64,000 nt of DNA. Origin: Actinomadura syzygii. GTDB lineage: Bacteria > Actinomycetota > Actinomycetes > Streptosporangiales > Streptosporangiaceae. Shown in pieces: positions 1 through 8,758 of this stretch. Made by a program: the position numbers and the translations under genes. The stretch's first letter is position 1. Every line of letters starts with the position of its first letter. The notes beneath the pieces are model-generated. The model was not told where the DNA came from. It did no database searches and saw nothing but the letters and a program-made list of their open reading frames with translations. The stretch is from positions 372,001 to 436,000 of the forward strand of contig NZ_VSFF01000011.1 of assembly GCF_008085905.1 (NCBI RefSeq), given 5' to 3'.

Positions 1-155
1 CTGTCGCGCGGCGCGACGAGCACCGCCGCCGTCGCCACCACCAGCACGAGCCCCGCCGACGCGAGGGCGAGCCAGCCGATCAGCGCCGGCGTCCCCTTGG
101 ACATCGTGGTGTCGAACCAGTAACGGACACGGTCCCGTCGCGTCGCGCCTCTCAA
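1..155 (-). CDS. CASTOR/POLLUX-type putative ion channel protein, N-terminal fragment
   Basis: Only about 51 codons lie in the window; the gene continues past the left edge. The visible protein reads RYWFDTTMSKGTPALIGWLA and then a hydrophobic membrane segment rich in Val, Leu and Ala. This is the characteristic N-terminus of actinobacterial CASTOR/POLLUX-related putative channels with cytosolic NAD-binding (RCK-like) domains. A TTG at 155 is the likely start, because GAGGGGG lies about 9 nt upstream of it. Family assignment rests on this N-terminal signature alone. Confidence 0.6.
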   Translation of the reverse strand, partial: MRGATRRDRVRYWFDTTMSKGTPALIGWLALASAGLVLVVATAAVLVAPRD

Positions 156-404
156 GCCGGTCTGCCCCCTCGGCCGTTCCCCTGCGGCGAGCCTATTGTG
201 TTGTCTCGCACCATTCCCGGCATTCTCCCCCTTCTGGAGCGGTTCGGTGCCGCCGCCGGTTCGCGGCGCGGTCCCGGCGCGGGGAATGCGGTACCGAAAA
301 GGCGATTTGCCCGATGCGCACGCAAGGGGCCGGGGTGCGGAGAAAATTCCCCACCCCGGCCCCTGACGCCCTGCCGGAACTTCGCCCGGCGGCGCGCGCG
401 ACCG

Positions 405-734
405 CTAGTGCGCGGCCTCGTACTGCTCGATCACATTGGCGGGGATACGGCCCCGCTCATTGACCTTGATGCCGCGGCTCTTCGCCCACTCTCGAATCTC
501 GGCGGAGCGCTCGCGGCTGCCCGCGGTGCGGGTGGCGCGGCCACCGCGTCCGGCGGGCCTGCGCGCCTTGCGGGCGCCGGCGACGAACGGCTCCAGGCCG
601 TTGCGCAGCTTGGCGGCGTTCTTCTTGCTCAGGTCGATCTCGTATGCGGTGCCATCGATGGAAAAGCTGACGGTCTCGTCGGCCTCTCCTCCGTCGATGT
701 CATCCACGAGAAGGACTTCGACCTTCTGTGCCAT
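405..734 (-). CDS. lsr2: Lsr2 nucleoid-associated histone-like protein
   Basis: A 109-residue xenogeneic silencer of the actinobacterial Lsr2 family, functionally analogous to H-NS. The N-terminal half (about 1-55, MAQKVEVLLVDDIDGGEADE then the DGTAYEIDL strand) matches the dimerisation/oligomerisation domain. A basic Arg/Gly-rich linker (about 56-72) precedes the C-terminal DNA-binding domain with SAEIREWAKSRG and the RGRIP motif; the RGR tripeptide is the known AT-hook-like minor-groove contact. Length is typical. It lies 17 bp downstream of a second lsr2-like gene and probably shares its transcript. Confidence 0.95.
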   Translation of the reverse strand: MAQKVEVLLVDDIDGGEADETVSFSIDGTAYEIDLSKKNAAKLRNGLEPFVAGARKARRPAGRGGRATRTAGSRERSAEIREWAKSRGIKVNERGRIPANVIEQYEAAH

Positions 735-751
735 GCGGGGACTCCCTCTAG

Positions 752-1108
752 CTATGCCTCCGGCTTCGCGTCCGGATGTGCCTCGATGAATGCAGCATAG
801 ACCTCATCCGATATCTTGCCACGTTCGGAGACTTCGATGTCACTTCGCAATGCCCAAGCCCGGACATCGCCGTTCGTGTAGCCCTTGATCTTCGCGGCGG
901 GCGACTTGCGGCCCTTCCCCGCGGGCTTCACCTCGACGGCGTTCTCGATGAAGGGCGCGAGCGCGTCCAGCGTCCCGTTCAGGCGGCTGAAGTTGTCGTC
1001 GCTCAAGTCGATCGTGAACGTCCGGCCCAGGACTTGGAAGTCCCGCTTTGCGACATCGCCGCCTTCGGCGCCGTCGATGTCGTCCACCTTAATGACCTTC
1101 TCGGCCAT
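752..1108 (-). CDS. Second Lsr2-like nucleoid protein (paralogue)
   Basis: A 118-residue Lsr2-family protein immediately upstream of the classical lsr2. It keeps the N-terminal VDDIDG motif, the TFTIDLSDDN strand region and a C-terminal domain (GDVRAWALRSDIEVSERGKIS). The RGR minor-groove motif is changed to RGK, and the linker is Lys-rich rather than Arg/Gly-rich (PAGKGRKSPAAKIKG). Lsr2 and Lsr2-like paralogues are known to coexist in actinomycetes, but here they sit in tandem. Different DNA preference or heteromer formation with the neighbour is an inference. Confidence 0.9.
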   Translation of the reverse strand: MAEKVIKVDDIDGAEGGDVAKRDFQVLGRTFTIDLSDDNFSRLNGTLDALAPFIENAVEVKPAGKGRKSPAAKIKGYTNGDVRAWALRSDIEVSERGKISDEVYAAFIEAHPDAKPEA

Positions 1109-1356
1109 GTGTACTCAGTCTTCCTTCCCCTGGCCTGCGCGGCAGCCCCGACCGTAGCGGATTCCAGCGGAAGGGGGCGGGAAGGGGCGAGGAAGGCGAG
1201 GTCGGCCGGTGCGGACGCCGGGCGCGTCCGGCCGCCCGGTCGGCGGCGGACCGCCCGGCGGGCGGGGGGGGAAATCAAAGTCCGGTCAAAGCCCGCATGT
1301 CCCCGATTTGGCGGGGTAGCCGCCCCAGTGTCCATTCACCACCGAGGGAGCTGACA

Positions 1357-3459
1357 ATGGCCAACCCCGCCGGCCGGGAGGACCGCAAGCAGGAGCAGTT
1401 GCAGCGTCGGCGGGTGAGCCCGGAGGACGCGCGGCTCACCACCGACCAGGGAATCAGGGTCGACGACACCGACAACTCGCTGACCGTGGGCGAACGCGGC
1501 CCGACCCTGATCGAGGACTTCCATCTCCGCGAGAAGATCACCCATTTCGACCACGAGCGGATTCCGGAACGGGTCGTCCACGCGCGCGGCGCGGGCGCCT
1601 ACGGCCATTTCCAGTTGCACGAGTCGCTCGCCGACTACACGACCGCCGAGTTCCTGCGCGACACGTCCTTGTCCACGCCGGTGTTCGTACGGTTCTCAAC
1701 TGTCGCGGGTTCGCGCGGGTCGGCGGACACGGTCCGCGACGTCCGCGGCTTCGCGACGAAGTTCTACACGGGGCAGGGGAACTTCGACCTCGTCGGCAAC
1801 AACATGCCGGTGTTCTTCATCCAGGACGGCATCAAGTTCCCCGACTTCGTGCACGCGGTGAAGCCGGAGCCGCCGAACGAGATGCCGCAGGCGTCGTCCG
1901 CGCACGACACGCTGTGGGACTTCGTTCAGCTCCAGCCCGAGACGATGCACATGATGATGTGGCTGATGTCGGACCGCGCCCTGCCGCGCAGTTACGCGAT
2001 GATGCAGGGGTTCGGCGTCCACACGTTCCGGCTGGTGAACGCCGAGGGGCGTCCGACGTTCGTGAAGTTCCACTGGCGGCCGAAGCTCGGTACGCATTCG
2101 CTCGCCTGGGACGAGACGCAGAAGATCGCGGGCAAGGACCCCGACTTCAACCGCCGCGACCTGTGGGAGCGGATCGAGACGGGCGACTTCCCGGAGTACG
2201 AGTTCGGCGTCCAGCTCGTCCCGGTCGAGGACGAGCACCGGTTCGGGTTCGACCTGCTCGACCCGACCAAGATCATTCCGGAGGAGGAGGTGCCGGTGCG
2301 GCCGGTCGGCACCCTGACCCTGGACCGCAACCCGGACAACTTCTTCGCCGAGACCGAGCAGGTCGCGTTCTGCATCGGCAACGTCGTGCCCGGCATCGAC
2401 TTCACCAACGACCCGCTGCTCCAGGCGCGGCTGTTCTCCTACCTGGACACGCAGCTGATCCGGCTCGGCGGGCCGAACTTCCCGCAGATCCCGGTGAACC
2501 GCCCGGTGGCCGACGTCCGCAACCACCACCGCGACGGCTACCACCAGATGGACATCCACCGGGGCCAGGCCAGCTACCACAAGAACTCGCTGTCGGGCGG
2601 GTGCCCGGTGGTCGGCGGCGAAGGCTCCTTCACCCACTACCAGGAGCGGGTGGACGGCGACGTCGTCCGCAAGCGGAGCGAGAGCTTCGCCGACCACTAC
2701 TCGCAGGCGACGCTGTTCTGGAACAGCATGGCCGACTGGGAGCGGGAGCACATCATCGGCGCGTTCCGGTTCGAGCTCGGCAAGTGCGAGCGGAAGCACG
2801 TCCGGGAGGGGGTCGTGGAGCAGCTCAACCACGTCGACCACGACCTCGCCGTCGCGGTCGCGGAGGGCGTCGGGGTGGAACCGCCGCAGGCGCCCGCGGG
2901 CGCCAACCACGGCCGCAGCTCGCCCGCGCTCAGCCAGGCGCACGCCCGCGCCGACTCGGTGCGCGGGCGCAAGATCGCGATCCTCGCCGCGAACGGGGTC
3001 GACTCGGCGGCGGTCGCGGCGGTCGGCGAGGCGCTGACGGACGCCGGGGCCGTGTGCGAGGTCCTCGCCGCGAAGGACGGGTTCCTCCAGGCCGCGAACG
3101 GCGGCCAGGTCGAGGTGACGCGGGCGATGCCGACCGTGGCGTCCGTCCTGTACGACGCGGTGCTCGTGCCGGGCGGCGACCAGAGCGTCCAGACGCTCTC
3201 GGAGGACGGCGACGCCGTGCACTTCGTCGCGGAGGCGTTCGTCCACTGCAAGGCGGTCGGCGCGCTCGACGCGGGCATCGGGCTGCTGCAGCGCGCCGGG
3301 ATCAACGGCGTGCAGATCGCCTCGGACGGCGGCGGGACGGTCAGCGACAGCGGCGTCGTCACCGCGACGGGGCCGAGCGGCGACTTCGCGGCCGAGCTGC
3401 TCGACGCGGTCAAGGAGCACCGGCACTGGACGCGCAAGAAGGACCACGTGCCCGCCTGA
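1357..3459 (+). CDS. katE: Large-subunit (HPII-type) monofunctional catalase
   Basis: A 700-residue clade-2 haem catalase converting H2O2 to water and oxygen in the cytoplasm. The ATG at 1357 is chosen over an upstream in-frame ATG because GAGGGAG sits 6 nt before it. Catalytic His75 lies in the VHARGAGAYG motif, the distal Asn is in GNNMPVFFI (about 148-149), and the proximal haem Tyr362 is in RLFSYLDTQLIRLG. From about residue 537 a flavodoxin-like/GATase1 (DJ-1/PfpI-like) domain follows, the hallmark of large catalases. It ends at a strong hairpin shared with the convergent dehydrogenase gene. Length fits KatE enzymes, and no regulator is adjacent. Confidence 0.95.
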   Translation: MANPAGREDRKQEQLQRRRVSPEDARLTTDQGIRVDDTDNSLTVGERGPTLIEDFHLREKITHFDHERIPERVVHARGAGAYGHFQLHESLADYTTAEFLRDTSLSTPVFVRFSTVAGSRGSADTVRDVRGFATKFYTGQGNFDLVGNNMPVFFIQDGIKFPDFVHAVKPEPPNEMPQASSAHDTLWDFVQLQPETMHMMMWLMSDRALPRSYAMMQGFGVHTFRLVNAEGRPTFVKFHWRPKLGTHSLAWDETQKIAGKDPDFNRRDLWERIETGDFPEYEFGVQLVPVEDEHRFGFDLLDPTKIIPEEEVPVRPVGTLTLDRNPDNFFAETEQVAFCIGNVVPGIDFTNDPLLQARLFSYLDTQLIRLGGPNFPQIPVNRPVADVRNHHRDGYHQMDIHRGQASYHKNSLSGGCPVVGGEGSFTHYQERVDGDVVRKRSESFADHYSQATLFWNSMADWEREHIIGAFRFELGKCERKHVREGVVEQLNHVDHDLAVAVAEGVGVEPPQAPAGANHGRSSPALSQAHARADSVRGRKIAILAANGVDSAAVAAVGEALTDAGAVCEVLAAKDGFLQAANGGQVEVTRAMPTVASVLYDAVLVPGGDQSVQTLSEDGDAVHFVAEAFVHCKAVGALDAGIGLLQRAGINGVQIASDGGGTVSDSGVVTATGPSGDFAAELLDAVKEHRHWTRKKDHVPA

Positions 3460-3471
3460 ACGGTCGGGTGT

Positions 3472-3506
3472 GCGAGAGCCCGGGCGCGTCGCGCCCGGGC
3501 TCTCGC
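3472..3506. terminator. Bidirectional hairpin terminator
   Basis: A perfect 16-bp inverted repeat (arms 3472-3487 and 3491-3506) with a 3-nt loop lies between the convergent catalase and dehydrogenase genes. It lacks a clear U-tract, as is common in high-GC actinomycetes, and is placed to stop transcription from both sides. Confidence 0.8.
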
Positions 3507-3511
3507 GTGTG

Positions 3512-4699
3512 TCAGGTGCTCGGCTGGAGGAGGATCTTGATCGCGCCGTCCTGCTTCTTCTGGAACATCTCGTAGGCGCGCGGCGCGTCCGCGAGCGGCA
3601 GCCGGTGGGTCGCGAGGTCCATCACGCCGAGCGGATCGGCGTCGTCGGTCACCAGTGGGAGCAGGTCGCCGATCCACTTCTTGACGTGCGCCTGGCCCAT
3701 CCGGAGGGCGATGCCCTTGTCGAACATGCGCAGCATCGGCAACGGATCGGTCATGCCGCCGTACACGCCGATGACGGAGATCGTCCCGCCCCGGCGGACG
3801 GTCTCGATCGCGGTGGTCAGCGCGGCGAGCCGGTCCACCCCGACGCGCGACATCAGCGGCGCGGCGGAGTTGCCCGGCAGCAGCCCGGTGAGGGTCTGCG
3901 CGAACTTCGCGCCCGGCGAGCCGTGCGCCTCCATGCCGACCGCGTCGATCACCGAGTCGGGGCCCCGGCCGCCGGTGGTCTGCCGGACCGCGTCCGGGAC
4001 GTCGTCCGCGTCGTCGGCGTCGATCACCTCGATGCCGTGCCGCCGCGCCATCTCCAGCCGCTCCGGGACGAGGTCCACCCCGATCACCCGGTGGCCGAGC
4101 ACCCGCGCGATGCGCGCCGCCATCTGGCCGATCGGGCCGAGGCCGAGGACGGTGAGCGTCCCGCGCTCGGGGAGGTCGGCCCAGTCGACGGCCTGCCACG
4201 CGGTGGGCAGCACGTCCGACAGGTAGACGAAGCGCTCGTCGGGCGGGCCGTCCGGCACCTTGATCGGGCCGAACTGCGCCTGCGGCACCCGCAGGTACTC
4301 GGCCTGCGCGCCCGGCACCTGCCCGTACAGCCGGGTGTAGCCGAACAGCGCCGCGCCCATGCCCTCCTCGCGGACCTGCGTGGTCTCGCACTGCGCGTAG
4401 AGCTGCATGTCGCACATGTGGCAGCGGCCGCAGGAGATGTTGAACGGGATGACGACGCGGTCGCCGGGCCTGACGTGCGTGACCTCGGGCCCGGTCTCCT
4501 CGACGACGCCCATCGGCTCGTGGCCGAGGATGTCGCCCTCGCCCATGAACGGGCCGAGCACCTCGTACAGGTGCAGGTCCGAGCCGCAGATCCCGGACGA
4601 GGTGATCCTGATGATCGCGTCGTCCGGCTCCTTGATCGTCGGGTCGGGCACGTTCTCGACCCGGACGTCCCGTTTGCCGTGCCAGGTGACAGCCTTCAT
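3512..4699 (-). CDS. Zinc-dependent alcohol/formaldehyde dehydrogenase-like MDR protein
   Basis: A 395-residue medium-chain dehydrogenase/reductase, probably NAD-dependent. Catalytic-zinc ligands are visible as Cys38 (GICGSDLH) and His60-Glu61 (GHEP). The structural-zinc lobe has Cys90, Cys93, Cys96 and Cys104, and the Rossmann motif is GLGPIGQMAAR. The sequence resembles the FDH-like group that includes glutathione-independent formaldehyde dehydrogenases, but it is not the close FdhA type found at 27716-28930, so the substrate is open. The ATG at 4699 is preferred over one 8 codons upstream because GAGGAGG precedes it. Confidence 0.88.
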   Translation of the reverse strand: MKAVTWHGKRDVRVENVPDPTIKEPDDAIIRITSSGICGSDLHLYEVLGPFMGEGDILGHEPMGVVEETGPEVTHVRPGDRVVIPFNISCGRCHMCDMQLYAQCETTQVREEGMGAALFGYTRLYGQVPGAQAEYLRVPQAQFGPIKVPDGPPDERFVYLSDVLPTAWQAVDWADLPERGTLTVLGLGPIGQMAARIARVLGHRVIGVDLVPERLEMARRHGIEVIDADDADDVPDAVRQTTGGRGPDSVIDAVGMEAHGSPGAKFAQTLTGLLPGNSAAPLMSRVGVDRLAALTTAIETVRRGGTISVIGVYGGMTDPLPMLRMFDKGIALRMGQAHVKKWIGDLLPLVTDDADPLGVMDLATHRLPLADAPRAYEMFQKKQDGAIKILLQPST

Positions 4700-4783
4700 C
4701 GAGCCTCCTCCGACTCCGAACACGCGGAAACACGCGGCCAGGGGACCGCTCCAGGGCCCTACCCGGCCGGGCGGCGCGAAACG

Positions 4784-5236
4784 TCAGCGGGCGTAGGTGC
4801 CGACCAGCTCGGCGGTCGCCAGGACGTTGTGCCGGACGGCCGCGCGCAGCTCGTCGATCGCGAACCCGGACGTCAGCCCGGACGGCCTGCGCAGCGCGTA
4901 CAGCGTGAAGACGTACCGGTGCGGCGGGTCGCCCACCGGCGGCTGCGGGCCGCCGTAGCCGTTGTCGCCGTAGTCGTTGCGGCCCCGCGCGATGCGCGGG
5001 CGCTGCTCGTCGGCGCCGAGCCCGTCGCGCTCCGGCGGGATGCCGCCGAGCGCCCAGTGCAGGAAGGTCCCGCCGGGAGCGTCCGGGTCCTCGCAGGTCA
5101 GGACCAGCTCCAGGCAGGCTGCGGGCACGCCGGTCCAGCGCAGCGCCGGGGAGACGTCCCCGGCGGCGTGGGAGTGGGCGGCGGGGATCGGGCCCTGGTC
5201 GGCGAACGCGGGGCTCGTGAGCGTCATCTCCTCCAT
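4784..5236 (-). CDS. YbhB/YbcL-type PEBP (Raf-kinase-inhibitor-like) protein
   Basis: A 150-residue phosphatidylethanolamine-binding-protein family member. Both ligand-pocket signatures are present: DPDAPGGTFLHW (about 51-61) and GPQPPVGDPPHRYVF (about 96-110). Bacterial members are small cytosolic or periplasmic proteins of unclear physiological ligand. The start is ambiguous between ATG codons at 5236 and 5227; each has a GGAGGAG element at short spacing, and a short duplicated CATGGAGGA stretch spans both. Confidence 0.87.
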   Translation of the reverse strand: MEEMTLTSPAFADQGPIPAAHSHAAGDVSPALRWTGVPAACLELVLTCEDPDAPGGTFLHWALGGIPPERDGLGADEQRPRIARGRNDYGDNGYGGPQPPVGDPPHRYVFTLYALRRPSGLTSGFAIDELRAAVRHNVLATAELVGTYAR

Positions 5237-5368
5237 GTCTCCTCCATGCCGCCGTCGTGCCCGGTGACCGGCGAACGATGCCGCCCGCGCCCCGCGCGGG
5301 CCCGCGTTTGAAACGGGTCTCCGGGGCAACCGGTCCGATGGGCTCGTGAGCAGGGGGAGGGGACCGGG

Positions 5369-7042
5369 ATGACGGCCGTGCGGGACGAGACCGACACCAG
5401 CGCCGCCGACGCGCTCGCGCGGCACCGCAAGGGCACCCGGATCGGGGACGTCCTCGCGACGACCGACCACAAGGTCGTCGGCTACCTCTACCTCGCCACG
5501 TCGTTCACGATGTTCCTGATCGCCGGGCTGATGGCCATGCTGATGCGGGCGGAGCTGCTGGAGCCCGGCACGCAGCTGATGGGCGCCGAGCGGTACAACG
5601 AGCTGTTCACCATCCACGGCACGATCATGATGCTGCTGTTCGCGACGCCGCTGTTCGCCGGGTTCGCGAACGTGATCGTCCCGCTCCAGATCGGCGCGCC
5701 GGACGTGGCGTTCCCGCGGCTCAACACCCTCAGCTACTACCTGTTCCTGTTCGGCGCGCTCCTCGTCCTCGCCGGGTTCCTGATGCCGGAGGGCGCCGCG
5801 TCGTTCGGCTGGTTCGCCTACTCGCCGCTCACCTCGGCGACGTTCTCGCCCGGCCACGGCAAGGACCTGTGGGTGATGGGGCTGGTCCTGTCCGGGGTGA
5901 GCACGACGCTGACCGGCGTCAACATGATCGCGACGATCGTCGCGATGCGGGCGCCCGGCATGGTGATGTTCCGGCTGCCGATCTTCTGCTGGAACGTCCT
6001 GCTCACCGCGCTGATGATCATCATCGCGTTCCCGGTGCTGGCGGCGGCGCTGTTCGCGCTGGAGGCCGACCGGAGGCTCGGCGCGCACATCTACGACGGC
6101 GCGACCGGCGGGGCGCTGCTCTGGCAGCACCTGTTCTGGTTCTTCGGCCATCCGGAGGTCTACATCGTCGCGGTGCCGTTCTTCGGGATCGTCACCGAGA
6201 TCATCCCGGTGTTCGCGCGCAAGCCGCTGTTCGGCTACCTCGGCATGGTCGCCGCGACCATCGCGATCAGCGGGCTGTCGATGACGGTCTGGGCGCACCA
6301 CATGTTCGCCACCGGGCAGGTGCTGCTGCCGTTCTTCTCGATCACCTCGTTCATGATCGCCGTGCCGACCGGGATCAAGTTCTTCAACTGGGTCGGGACG
6401 CTCTGGAAGGGCCAGCTGACGTTCGAGACGCCGATGCTGTTCGCGCTCGGGTTCCTCACGACGTTCCTGTTCGGCGGGCTGACCGGGGTGATCCTCGCGT
6501 CCCCGGCGCTGGACTTCCACCTCACCGACTCGTTCTTCGTCGTCGGCCACCTGCACTACGTCCTGTTCGGGACGGTGGTGTTCGCCATGTTCGGCGGCTT
6601 CTACTTCTGGTGGCCGAAGATGACCGGGAAGATGCTGAACGAGACCTGGGGGAAGATCCACTTCTGGACGCTGTTCATCGGCTTCCACACGACGTTCCTC
6701 GTCCAGCACTGGCTGGGAGCGGAGGGCATGCCGCGCCGGTACGCCGACTACGCCGACCAGTTCGCCACGCTGAACCTCGTCTCGTCGGTCGGGTCGTTCA
6801 TCCTCGGCGCGTCGACGTTCGCGTTCCTGTGGAACGTCCTGCTCACCTGGCGGCGCGGCGCGAAGGTCTCCGTGGACGACCCGTGGGGCGCGGGCGGCTC
6901 GCTGGAATGGGCGACGTCGTGCCCGCCGCCGCGGCACAACTTCACGTCGATGCCGCGGATCCGGTCGCTGCGCCCGGCGTTCGACCTGCACTACCCGCCG
7001 AAGGAGCCGCCCGGGCAGGCCGAGCTCGCCCTGCCCGACTGA
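5369..7042 (+). CDS. ctaD: Cytochrome c oxidase subunit I (aa3 type)
   Basis: A 557-residue polytopic haem-copper oxidase catalytic subunit that reduces oxygen at the membrane and pumps protons. Key residues are visible: the low-spin haem ligand in FTIHGTIMML, the Cu(B) His and cross-linked Tyr in GHPEVYIVAVPFFG, the Cu(B) pair in VWAHHMF, and the haem ligands in GHLHYVLFG. GGGGGAGG precedes the ATG. No ctaC, ctaE or ctaF accompanies it; its partner in the window is a convergent qcrB ending 13 bp away. It is probably an additional ctaD copy that shares the other subunits encoded elsewhere. Confidence 0.95.
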   Translation: MTAVRDETDTSAADALARHRKGTRIGDVLATTDHKVVGYLYLATSFTMFLIAGLMAMLMRAELLEPGTQLMGAERYNELFTIHGTIMMLLFATPLFAGFANVIVPLQIGAPDVAFPRLNTLSYYLFLFGALLVLAGFLMPEGAASFGWFAYSPLTSATFSPGHGKDLWVMGLVLSGVSTTLTGVNMIATIVAMRAPGMVMFRLPIFCWNVLLTALMIIIAFPVLAAALFALEADRRLGAHIYDGATGGALLWQHLFWFFGHPEVYIVAVPFFGIVTEIIPVFARKPLFGYLGMVAATIAISGLSMTVWAHHMFATGQVLLPFFSITSFMIAVPTGIKFFNWVGTLWKGQLTFETPMLFALGFLTTFLFGGLTGVILASPALDFHLTDSFFVVGHLHYVLFGTVVFAMFGGFYFWWPKMTGKMLNETWGKIHFWTLFIGFHTTFLVQHWLGAEGMPRRYADYADQFATLNLVSSVGSFILGASTFAFLWNVLLTWRRGAKVSVDDPWGAGGSLEWATSCPPPRHNFTSMPRIRSLRPAFDLHYPPKEPPGQAELALPD

Positions 7043-7055
7043 CGCGCTCCGCTCG

Positions 7056-8678
7056 CTACTCACCGTCCCGGTGGGAGTCGTGGCTCAGGTCGCCCTGGCC
7101 GCCGCCGTCGGCCTCGCTCTGGTAGTTGAGGTAGAAGCGGTTGACGCGCGTCCGGATCTGGGTGCGGGCGCGGTCGGGCGTCGGCAGCGGGATCACGTGG
7201 TGCGGGTACGGCGCGACGAGCTCGCCGGGCCGCCGCGTCCGCAGCAGGGCCCGCTCGTCGGCGGACGGCCGCTCGTGCCGTTCGGTGAAGCCGCCGTCCG
7301 GGGTCAGCGAGACGAGGCCGCTCTCCACGCCCTCCTCGCGCTTGTCCAGGTCGCGGCGTTGCAGGCTGAGGCAGACCCGCCGGGCCACGGTGAACGCCAG
7401 CAGCGGGGCGAGGAAGAAGCCGACGCGGAAGAACCAGGTCGTCCAGAAGAGGCGGATGTGGAACACCTCGGAGATGACGTCGTTGCCGCCCGCCGCCCAC
7501 AGGTTCCCGTACCAGGCGATGACCGCGGCGCCGATCGCCGTCCGGGTCGCGGCGTTGCGCGGACGGTCCAGCAGGTGGTGCAGGCGCTCGTCTCCCGTCG
7601 CCCAGCGCTCCACGAACGGGTAGAGCGCGATGAGCGTCAGGAACACGCCCGGCAGGACGACGGCGGGCAGCAGCACGTTCCACGACACCGTGTGCCCGAA
7701 CAGGGTCGTCGACGCGGGGGGCATGATGCGCAGCGACCCTTCGAGGAACCCGACGTACCAGTCGGGCTGCGAGCCGGTGGACACCTGGTCCGGCTCGTAC
7801 GGCCCGTACAGCCAGATGGGGTTGATCTGCGCGACCGTCGCCAGCAGCGCGAGCACGCCGAAGGTGTAGAGGAAGTAGGCGGCGCTCTGCGCGGCGAAGC
7901 TCGGGAACGTCGGCTCGCCGGTGACCGCCCGCTCGCGGCGTCCCCGCGCGGGCCAGATCGTGTGCGTCTGGTGCCAGAGGATCATCAGGTGCGCGGTGAT
8001 GAGCACGAGCAGCAGGGCAGGGACGAGCAGGATGTGCACCGTGAACAGCCGCGGGATGAACGTCTCGCTCGCCGGGAACTCGCCGCCGAAGACCCACAGG
8101 CTCGCGTACGTCCCGATCAGCGGGATGGACAGCACGATGCCCTGCATGATCCGCAGCCCGGTGCCGGACAGCAGGTCGTCGGGCAGCGAGTACCCGGCGA
8201 ACCCCTCGGCCAGCGCCAGCCCGAACAGCGTGACGCCGATCAGCCAGTTGATCTCGCGGGGCTTGCGGAACGCGCCGGTGAAGAAGATCCGCATCAGGTG
8301 GATCGAGATCGCCGCGAGGAAGAGGTTCGCCGCCCAGTGGTGGATCTGCCGCATCAGCAGCCCGCCCCGCACGTCGAACGACAGGTGCACGGTGGACTCG
8401 TACGCCTCGCTCATCCTGATCCCCCGGAGCGGCGCGTACGAGCCGCCGTAGACGACGGTCATGCCGCCCGGCCGGAAGAACAGCGTCAGGTAAACGCCGG
8501 TGATGAGCAGGACGATGAACGAGTACAGCGCGATCTCGCCGAGCAGGAACGACCAGTGCTTCGGGAACGCCTTCCGCAGGTTCCGGCGGAGGAACTCGGT
8601 GGAGCCGAGGCGGTCGTTGACGCCCCAGGCGACGTCCTGAAGCCGCTCGGCCCTTGCCGCGCCCTTCCGTCCCGCCAT
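7056..8678 (-). CDS. qcrB: Cytochrome b subunit of the bcc menaquinol:cytochrome c reductase
   Basis: A 540-residue membrane protein of the actinobacterial QcrB type, with the long C-terminal extension of that family. Haem-ligand His pairs are visible in IHHWAANLFLAAISIHLMR and in FTVHILLVPALLLVLITAHL. The quinol-site PEWY-like segment corresponds to QPDWYVGFLEG. The start at 8678 follows a TGGGGGGGA element. In most actinobacteria qcrB follows qcrC and qcrA; here it stands alone, facing a lone ctaD, which suggests an accessory copy. A bcc-aa3 supercomplex role is family knowledge; the accessory status is inference. Confidence 0.92.
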   Translation of the reverse strand: MAGRKGAARAERLQDVAWGVNDRLGSTEFLRRNLRKAFPKHWSFLLGEIALYSFIVLLITGVYLTLFFRPGGMTVVYGGSYAPLRGIRMSEAYESTVHLSFDVRGGLLMRQIHHWAANLFLAAISIHLMRIFFTGAFRKPREINWLIGVTLFGLALAEGFAGYSLPDDLLSGTGLRIMQGIVLSIPLIGTYASLWVFGGEFPASETFIPRLFTVHILLVPALLLVLITAHLMILWHQTHTIWPARGRRERAVTGEPTFPSFAAQSAAYFLYTFGVLALLATVAQINPIWLYGPYEPDQVSTGSQPDWYVGFLEGSLRIMPPASTTLFGHTVSWNVLLPAVVLPGVFLTLIALYPFVERWATGDERLHHLLDRPRNAATRTAIGAAVIAWYGNLWAAGGNDVISEVFHIRLFWTTWFFRVGFFLAPLLAFTVARRVCLSLQRRDLDKREEGVESGLVSLTPDGGFTERHERPSADERALLRTRRPGELVAPYPHHVIPLPTPDRARTQIRTRVNRFYLNYQSEADGGGQGDLSHDSHRDGE

Positions 8679-8758
8679 CGCGTCCCCCCAGGCCGCGCAC
8701 TGATCAACGCTGGGCGGGTACCCGGGGCCGGTTGGGGCAAACGCGAGGCGGCCAGGGG

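Noticed and set aside
1696..3447. 583-codon open frame antisense to the catalase gene
   Set aside because: It mirrors a clear KatE reading frame, has the Arg/Val/Leu/Asp composition of GC-rich antisense frames and no recognisable domain.
4784..7063. Very long minus-strand open frame across the PEBP gene and antisense to ctaD
   Set aside because: Only its last 150 codons encode a real family (PEBP); the rest is highly charged artefact opposite an unmistakable oxidase gene.
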